The translations under genes were made by a program, and so were the position numbers. DNA of 64,000 bases, from NCBI GenBank assembly GCA_035772735.1, contig JASDFA010000010.1:124969501-125033500 (forward strand), written 5' to 3'. The notes below the pieces were generated by a model. It had not been told where the DNA came from and ran no database searches. It saw nothing but the letters and a program-made list of their open reading frames with translations. Below, one piece after another: positions 58,610-64,000 of the stretch (the stretch's first letter is position 1; each line of letters opens with the position of its first letter). The stretch comes from Datura wrightii (taxonomy: Eukaryota > Streptophyta > Magnoliopsida > Solanales > Solanaceae).

Positions 58610-58805
58610 TGATGTGTTGTGGATTTACAGCACTGTTGACACTCAAAACTAAGAAAATAGCATGGACTTAGGTGTATTTATGTGGATATGAGGTACTTTT
58701 TCTTTGATTTCAGGATAAATGGGTGTTGGAACAATAAATTGCAAAAGGAAGCTAAAAGTATGCAAAAAAGAGCAAAAAGTGCAGTCCACAGTACGATCCA
58801 TAGGT
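58610..58805 (+). repeat. Element D 3' LTR, truncated
   Basis: This matches the first ~196 bases of the 5' LTR (52064-52258) through CAGTACGATCC(A/G)TAGGT, then homology stops. The truncation removed the promoter and the right target duplication. Confidence 0.88.
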
Positions 58806-59412
58806 CTGAATTTTTTTGAAAAATTGAATGTTGAAAGTAAAAAGTAGAAAAAATTGAAAAATAAGTATATTTTGTTTGTGTGTGTGTGCGCGCGTGGGGG
58901 GGGAGGTGAGGTTTTGAAGATGGAGAAATGGTGGGGGTGGGGGTCCGAAGAAGGAGAAATTGTGAGGTGGTTCGAAGAAGAAGATAGGTCTGGGGAGAGG
59001 GGGGGTGAAGAAGGAGAAAGGGGGTGGCGGGTTGGGTTGAAGAATGAGAGAGGAATGGCAAATTTGAAGAAGGAGAAGGGGGTGGGGGGGTTTGAAGAAG
59101 AAGATAGAGTTGGGTAGGGGTTTTTATTTATTTTTTATTTTTTATTGTATTAAATAATATATATATCAATGGACCCACTTTTTTTTTCAATTATGCGCCT
59201 TTTTAATTTTTTTTAATTTATTTTTCACGTCAGCCTTTTGGGTGGTATTTAATAGACTTCAAGTGAGATTAGGAGGGGGGGTAAACAAATACTCGTAAAG
59301 TTAAAGTGCTAAAGTGAGTTGTGTGGACAAGTTCAGGAGGGATTTTATGTCTTTTCTCTAAAATTAATAAAAAGTGAAAGAACATCAATATGATCTTGGG
59401 GATACCACTCCT
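58806..59412. other. Noncoding, purine-rich low-complexity DNA
   Basis: A GT/GC run (58872-58896) leads into a purine-rich stretch to about 59115. It is built from imperfect repeats of GAAGAAGGAGAAA and GTTTGAAGAAGAAGATAG separated by runs of 5-9 G. Then AT-rich DNA follows. The open frames here are low-complexity. No gene is seen. Confidence 0.7.
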
Positions 59413-60472
59413 TGTTGGGATCTATGTAGTTTTGATGATTGATAAAAGTGATAAAACAGGTCAGCCAAGTTGTTTCAAGGAAGTATAAAAATTTACTGTC
59501 TAAAAAAGTTGACATGGCAGTAGTAAATATTCAAATTGAGATAAGCTACACGTATCAAAAGATGGTTAAGCCACATCACACAATATCAGTAAAATAAACA
59601 TGTGCGAAATTGAAGTATTGGAGTTCTACTACAACACTAAATAAGCAAAGAGTTTGACTCAAAGAAGGAGTCTCACTTGAAGTAGAACTCTAAGTCAAGA
59701 AGAGTTTGATTTGATGGGCACTTCAAAGTGAGAAAAAACTCTCTGAAGAGTTGTACATGTGCTGATTTGTAAGAGTTGGAGTTTTATTAAAATACAAAGG
59801 AAGCCAAGAGATAGACTTGAAGAAGGACTTCTACTTGGAGTAGACCTGTAAGGCGGGCAAAGATTGTTGCTGCAAAGAGATTGAAAGAGAAAAGAACTCT
59901 TTGAAGAGTTATGTATATATAGAAGTGGGACTTCTCAAAGCAACATATGCGCTCACAAAGAGAGAAAAAGGAAATATGTAAGGTGTGAGATTTTGCACCA
60001 TTTGGAGTGTGAAGAAATTCAATTTACGAACTTGGTCCTAGTAAAGTAATAGGCTAGAGTTAACAATCTTGTACTAGGAGTTAGTCATTGAGTTGTAATT
60101 GATGTAGTATTAATTCAGTGAGTTATAAACTAGATTAAGAGGATTTTGTCTTCAAGTAGAGTATACTAGGAGATGTTGGGAATACATTCCTAGGGAGGAG
60201 TGTGAACAGTTAGGAATTAGAGTTTATAATTCCTTTAGGTTACAAGTGTTGTAATCTGTTGTTTGAATGGACTCTTTGAAGTTAGTGAAGTTGGAGAAAA
60301 TCTTGTGGAGGTACAGGTCGTGGTTTTTCACCTTTTGAGCGGGGTGTTTTCCACGTAAAAATACTATATTCTTTACTTACTGTTTTACTGCATTGTTGAA
60401 ACATGTCAGATGACCTGTTTCACTCGTAGTTGATAAGTTATGTAACTAAAACCTTGGTCATGCAACCTATCA
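59413..60472 (+). repeat. Copia element 5' LTR
   Basis: 1,060 bases, TGTTGGGATC to CCTATCA. The TATA box TATATATA is at 59914-59921 after a GAACTCTTTGAAGAGTT inverted repeat. Confidence 0.88.
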
Positions 60473-60474
60473 AT

Positions 60475-60489
60475 TGGTACCAGAGCGGG
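60475..60489 (+). other. Copia element primer binding site
   Basis: TGGTACCAGAGCGGG lies two bases after the LTR. It is a Met-tRNA-type site common in plant Copia elements. Confidence 0.75.
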
Positions 60490-60522
60490 TTTATCTTATA
60501 AGGTTAATACCTAAGATAGATC

Positions 60523-60660
60523 ATGATGAATTCTGCACCACCTATTGGACACGATGAAGGCCAGTCAACAACTCGACCTCCTCTCTTCAATGGAACACAC
60601 TCTGAGAAATGGAGTGGAGAAAGGAAAGGGCTGAAAAGTAAAGAAGCTGACAAGGCATGA
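60523..60660 (+). pseudogene. Copia gag N-terminal remnant
   Basis: The ATG at 60523 gives a 45-residue frame opening MMNSAPPIGHDEGQ with PPLFNGTH, the typical start of plant Copia gag before the capsid domain. It departs from the family after about 32 residues because of the deletion. Confidence 0.7.
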
Positions 60661-60744
60661 TAAAGTCTGTAGTGCCCGTGTAAGGGGGGAAGCAAGTAAG
60701 ATCCTCATTCAAATCAAAGAATCAAGTAAGCACAAATAGGTGTC

Positions 60745-61262
60745 TTGACCTGTTGCATATGGATCTTTTGTGGACCCATGAAGGATAAAAGTGAAACTGA
60801 TGAACATGCTCAGGAACAGGTTGCATCACCTGTTTCAACTATTGAAAAAAGTGTGGGCTCACTGACTGAGGGAATAATAAATAATGAAGCTGAGCTAATA
60901 CCAGTGCAACCAGTTAGCTCAGAAGTAGGAACTTCACAAGGGATGATGTTGAAAAGCTATAAGTGTCAGGACTCACATCCTCTTGAACATATTCTCACAG
61001 ATCTTACTTCTGGGATCACAACCTAATCAGGGTTGAAAAAACTTGTATGCCTTCAATGCTTTTCTATTGAAAATTGAGCCTAAGAAGAAGTATGTAAAGG
61101 AGTTGCTCAAAATATTCAATATGGAAGCTGATAAGGAGATTGATACTCCACTGCCACTAAATTGGACCTTGATGAAATAGGTCCTTCCATAGAGCCGAGG
61201 AGCAGATTTTTGATATATTTACCAAAGCTCTAAGTAGGGAGCACTTTGAAAGGAATAATAAT
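60745..61262 (+). pseudogene. Copia pol remnants
   Basis: About 60960-61020 reads HPLEHILTDLTSGITT, the spacer before the Copia RT. Frames then degrade (MEADKEIDTPLP near 61120). About 61195-61255 reads EEQIFDIFTKALSREHFERN, the C-terminal end of Copia RNase H. The two ends are brought together by deletion of the RT body. Confidence 0.72.
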
Positions 61263-61362
61263 GGAATTTACAAGTGCGGATGCAAACCTTAGTGATGTTA
61301 CCAAGTAGATATCATTGAGGGAACAAGTGCAAGGAGTTTGTCATCATCAAAAAGGGGAAATT

Positions 61363-62401
61363 TATTAGGATCTATATAGTTTTGATGATTGAAAAAGGTG
61401 ATGAAACAGGTCAGCCAAGTTGTTCCAATGAAGTATAAAATTTACTATCTAGAGAAGCTAACATGGCAGCAGCAAATATTCAAATAGAGATAAGTTACAC
61501 GTATCAAAAGATAGTTAAGCCACGTCACAGAATAACAGTAAAATAAAAATGTGCTAAATTGAAGTGTTGGAGTTCTACTATAACACTAAAGAAGCAAAGA
61601 GTTTGACTCAAAGGAGTCTCACTTGAAGTAGAACTCTAAGTCAAGAAGAGTTTGATGTGATGGGCAATTCGAAGTGAAGAACAACTCTCTAAAGAGTTGT
61701 ACATATGCTGATTTGTAAGAGTTGGAGTTTGATTAAAACATAAAGGAAGCCAAGAGATAGACTTGAAGAAGGACTCCTACTTTGAGTAGACCTCTAAGGC
61801 GGGCAAAGCTTGTTGCTGCAAAGAGATTGAAAGAGAAAAGAACTCTTTGAAGAGTTATGTATATATAGAAGTGGGACTTCTCAAAGCAACATGTGCACTC
61901 ACAAAGAGAGAAAAAGGAAATATGTAAGGTGTGAGATGTTGCACCATTTGGAGTGTGAAGAAATTCAATTGACGAACTTGGTCCTAGTAAAGTAATAGGC
62001 TAGAGTTAACAATCTTGTACTAGGAGTTAGTCATTGAGTTGTAATTGATGTAGTCTTAATTCAGTGAGTTATAAACTAGATTAAGAGGATTTTATCTTCA
62101 AGTAGAGTATACTAGGAGATGTTGGGAACACATTCCTAGGGAGGAGTGTGAACAGCTAGGAACCTTTAGGTTACAAATGTTGTAATCTGTTGCTTGAAGA
62201 GGCTCTGAAGTTATTGAAGTTGGAGAAAATCCTGTGGAGGTACAGGTCATGGTTTTTCACCTTTTGAGCCGGGTGTTTTCCACGTAAAAATATTATTTTA
62301 TTTACTTACTGTTTTACTGCATTGTTGAAACACGTCAGGCGACCTGTCTCACTCATAGGCAATAAACTAAGTAACTAAAACCTTGGTCATGCAACCTATC
62401 A
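61363..62401 (+). repeat. Copia element 3' LTR
   Basis: 1,039 bases, clearly homologous to 59413-60472. The start has TG changed to TA. A deletion of about 16 bases lies near 62160, with scattered substitutions. The promoter inverted repeat and TATA box are retained. Confidence 0.87.
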
Positions 62402-64000
62402 CTCATGTTCAAGGATACCAGTTTTTGAAGGATATGAATATGAGAAAGAAAAAGAAAAAAGTATGTATTATGATTTATAATTTATATTTTGTTAAATATC
62501 TAAATTATATCTTGAAGAAGAATTAATATACATATAAGATAAAGGTTAGATCGTAAATTTTTTTAAAAGTAGAAAAAGACCATGATAATTAGATAAAAAG
62601 AGTAATTAAATCTAGAATTATTGTTGATGCTACTCGAATCGCGACAAATGTTTCTATTTTTTTTTATAAATAAGAAGGATGATAGAATATTGATATTATG
62701 ACTTTCTAAATTTATAAGGCTTCTTTATATCAAAAAAAATTGCAAGAAAAAAAAAATATATATATATAACAAGACAAATTTGAAAAACATCGTATGAAAT
62801 TATATGATCAAAGTCATTCATAAAAAAAATTATAAAGAATAATTCTCGAGAAATATTGGAGTACATTCGTTAATGCAATTTATTGGCATGTGATCTTTAA
62901 AAATTTTGAGAAGAATTATAAAAAATAATTTATTATAATCCAAATTATTTATGAAGTTATTTTTAAAATTTTAATATAGCAATAAATCATGAAAAATATT
63001 TTTTAAAAATTAATTTTCAGAATTTTTCATAATATTAGTAGAAAAAGAAGATGAATTACCTTGATTATCTATATTATATTAAAAGTGTGAAGGTTCATAG
63101 AAATTTGATTGAACTTTTTGCCCTTCATTAAAAGACATCACAATAGACAAAATTGTCATTTACTATTTTTATATAATTATTATTTAAAATTGTTATTTTT
63201 AATTATTCTCATCACTTTATTTTATCATTTTAGGTTTTCTATTTATGGCATAACTCTACTTGGTATAAATCTAAAATAAATAAAAAAAATCACCAATTTT
63301 TTTTCCTTTTTGATAGTCACCAATTTATTTTTATTTTATTAGGTTTTTTATTTGTGGTGTAACTCTATTTATAATGCAAATCTTGAAATAAAAAAACAGA
63401 AAAAGAAAAAGAACACATCCACAAAATCTTTTTCCCTTTTTAAGTTGGACACTTTTTCATTTTTTTTTCCTTTTTGACGGTGGGAATTTTTACAAAAGTT
63501 CTTCTTTTCTTTTCTTTTCTTTTTCTTTTTCATAGTCATAATTTATTTATTGATTAAAAAAATTAATAGTAATGTCCTAATATTTTTATATTTTTAAATT
63601 TTTTTTAATTTATAAATTCTTTCACTTTTATAAAAGAATTTATAATTGCATAATTTAATTCATCAAATCTTCTACACCAACATTCAATCTCCAACCTTGT
63701 ATATTTTCGTGTTAATTTATCTTCTTCTTTTTTTCATGTTATGAATTTTTTTAATGTTGTGGATTTGAAAAACACAATAGTAATTGTTATGTCAGCTTGG
63801 TTTTATTCAAAATAATTTAACTTAGTTTATCTCATTTAGTTGAGTCTAATACACGATAGTATGTTATCTCCTTTAGTTGAGTCTTATATTGATAGTATGT
63901 GATTTAGAATTTGGTGTTATTTATAACTGGCATTCTTCATGTACTCATACATCCACAAATATCATCTATTCAGGTAAAGTAATCTTTTTATCTCGTAAAA
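62402..64000. other. AT-rich noncoding DNA
   Basis: About 1.6 kb of strongly AT-rich sequence with long A and T runs and no credible ORF. A possible Helitron 5' end lies at 63068. No promoter or gene can be supported. Confidence 0.65.
63068..63092 (+). mobile_element. Possible Helitron 5' terminus
   Basis: TCTATATTATATTAAAAG follows an A, as at many plant Helitron left ends (insertion between A and T). The right end (CTRR with hairpin) was not found before the window ends. The surroundings are AT-rich, so chance resemblance is possible. Confidence 0.3.

Larger units (their letters stand above)
52064..58805 (+). mobile_element. Element D: Athila/Tat-like element with pol but almost no gag, 3' LTR truncated
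   Basis: The 5' LTR is 52064-53686, the interior 53687-58609, and the 3' LTR begins at 58610 but matches only ~196 bases. TAGCC at 52059-52063 is the candidate target duplication; its partner is lost. The interior has a primer site two bases different from that of C, a stub of gag, full RT, RNase H and integrase (with stops), then a noncoding 3' region collinear with that of C. D lacks gag-protease while C lacks pol. Confidence 0.88.
59408..62406 (+). mobile_element. Copia-type LTR element with large internal deletion
   Basis: LTRs at 59413-60472 and 61363-62401 enclose only 890 bases. The candidate target duplication is CTCCT (59408-59412) versus CTCAT (62402-62406), one mismatch. The primer site is TGGTACCAGAGCGGG at 60475 and the purine tract AAAAAGGGGAAA at 61350-61361. 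The interior keeps a gag N-terminus, a central pol scrap and the end of RNase H, so gag core, protease, integrase and RT are gone. Confidence 0.87.

Noticed and set aside
58678..59117. Low-complexity frames (Ser/Pro/Thr-rich on minus, Gly/Glu-rich on plus)
   Set aside because: They arise from the purine-rich repeat and overlap the truncated LTR of D. No codon-level sign of a gene.
1..64000. CRISPR arrays, bacterial operons or a host gene
   Set aside because: No regularly spaced repeats, no bacterial gene layout and no non-transposon coding similarity was seen anywhere in the window.

Overview
This is repeat-rich plant nuclear DNA. I see no host gene, rRNA, tRNA or CRISPR array. Almost everything up to about 62.4 kb is LTR retrotransposon, inserted one inside another. 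The lineages are Tekay/Del-type chromoviruses (LTRs of about 2.0-2.3 kb, initiator-Met primer site, integrase followed by a chromodomain), Athila/Tat-like elements (primer site TGGCGCCGTTGCCGGGGA type), and one internally deleted Copia element. This composition suggests a large-genome dicot. A solanaceous plant such as pepper is my guess from general familiarity, not something proved here.

Layout. Element Z is the oldest host: a decayed + strand chromovirus. Its 5' LTR end is at 1-1053, its interior at 1054-2242 and 14192-15815, and its 3' LTR at 15816-15878 and 42647-44996. Element A is a complete but dead minus-strand chromovirus (2248-14186, target duplication CTAAA). It sits in the interior of Z, and its 5' LTR is split by solo LTR S (9802-12377, target duplication CTAAC). 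Block B (15879-42641, target duplication TTTGG) lies in the 3' LTR of Z. It is a tandem chromovirus, LTR-interior-LTR-interior-LTR, with one outer duplication. Element C (22840-32755, target duplication GTAGC) is inserted in the chromodomain codons of the first B interior. It is the youngest-looking element and has a long open gag-protease frame but no reverse transcriptase or integrase. It also carries a second transcription-unit-like block with promoter-like hairpins, a predicted intron and an accessory ORF.

From 44997 to 52063 there are three minus-strand chromovirus fragments. E is a gag piece plus 5' LTR, F is an RT/RNase H piece, and G is a 3' LTR plus integrase/chromodomain. Element D (52064-58805) follows. 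It is an Athila/Tat-like element with reverse transcriptase, RNase H and integrase but almost no gag-protease, and its 3' LTR is truncated. Then come a purine-rich low-complexity stretch, the deleted Copia element (59413-62401), and AT-rich DNA with a possible Helitron terminus.

Most notable. (1) A GC-rich hairpin promoter module ending in a TATA box is shared by solo LTR S (chromovirus-like) and by the LTRs of C (Athila-like). Its hairpins are repeated inside C ahead of the accessory ORF. (2) C and D share a collinear series of noncoding blocks 3' of their ORFs, including a paired-hairpin motif and family-matched internal copies of the polypurine tract. (3) C has gag without pol and D has pol without gag, which fits mobilisation in trans. 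(4) LTRs of different lineages carry near-perfect palindromes around an ACGAGTCGT core.
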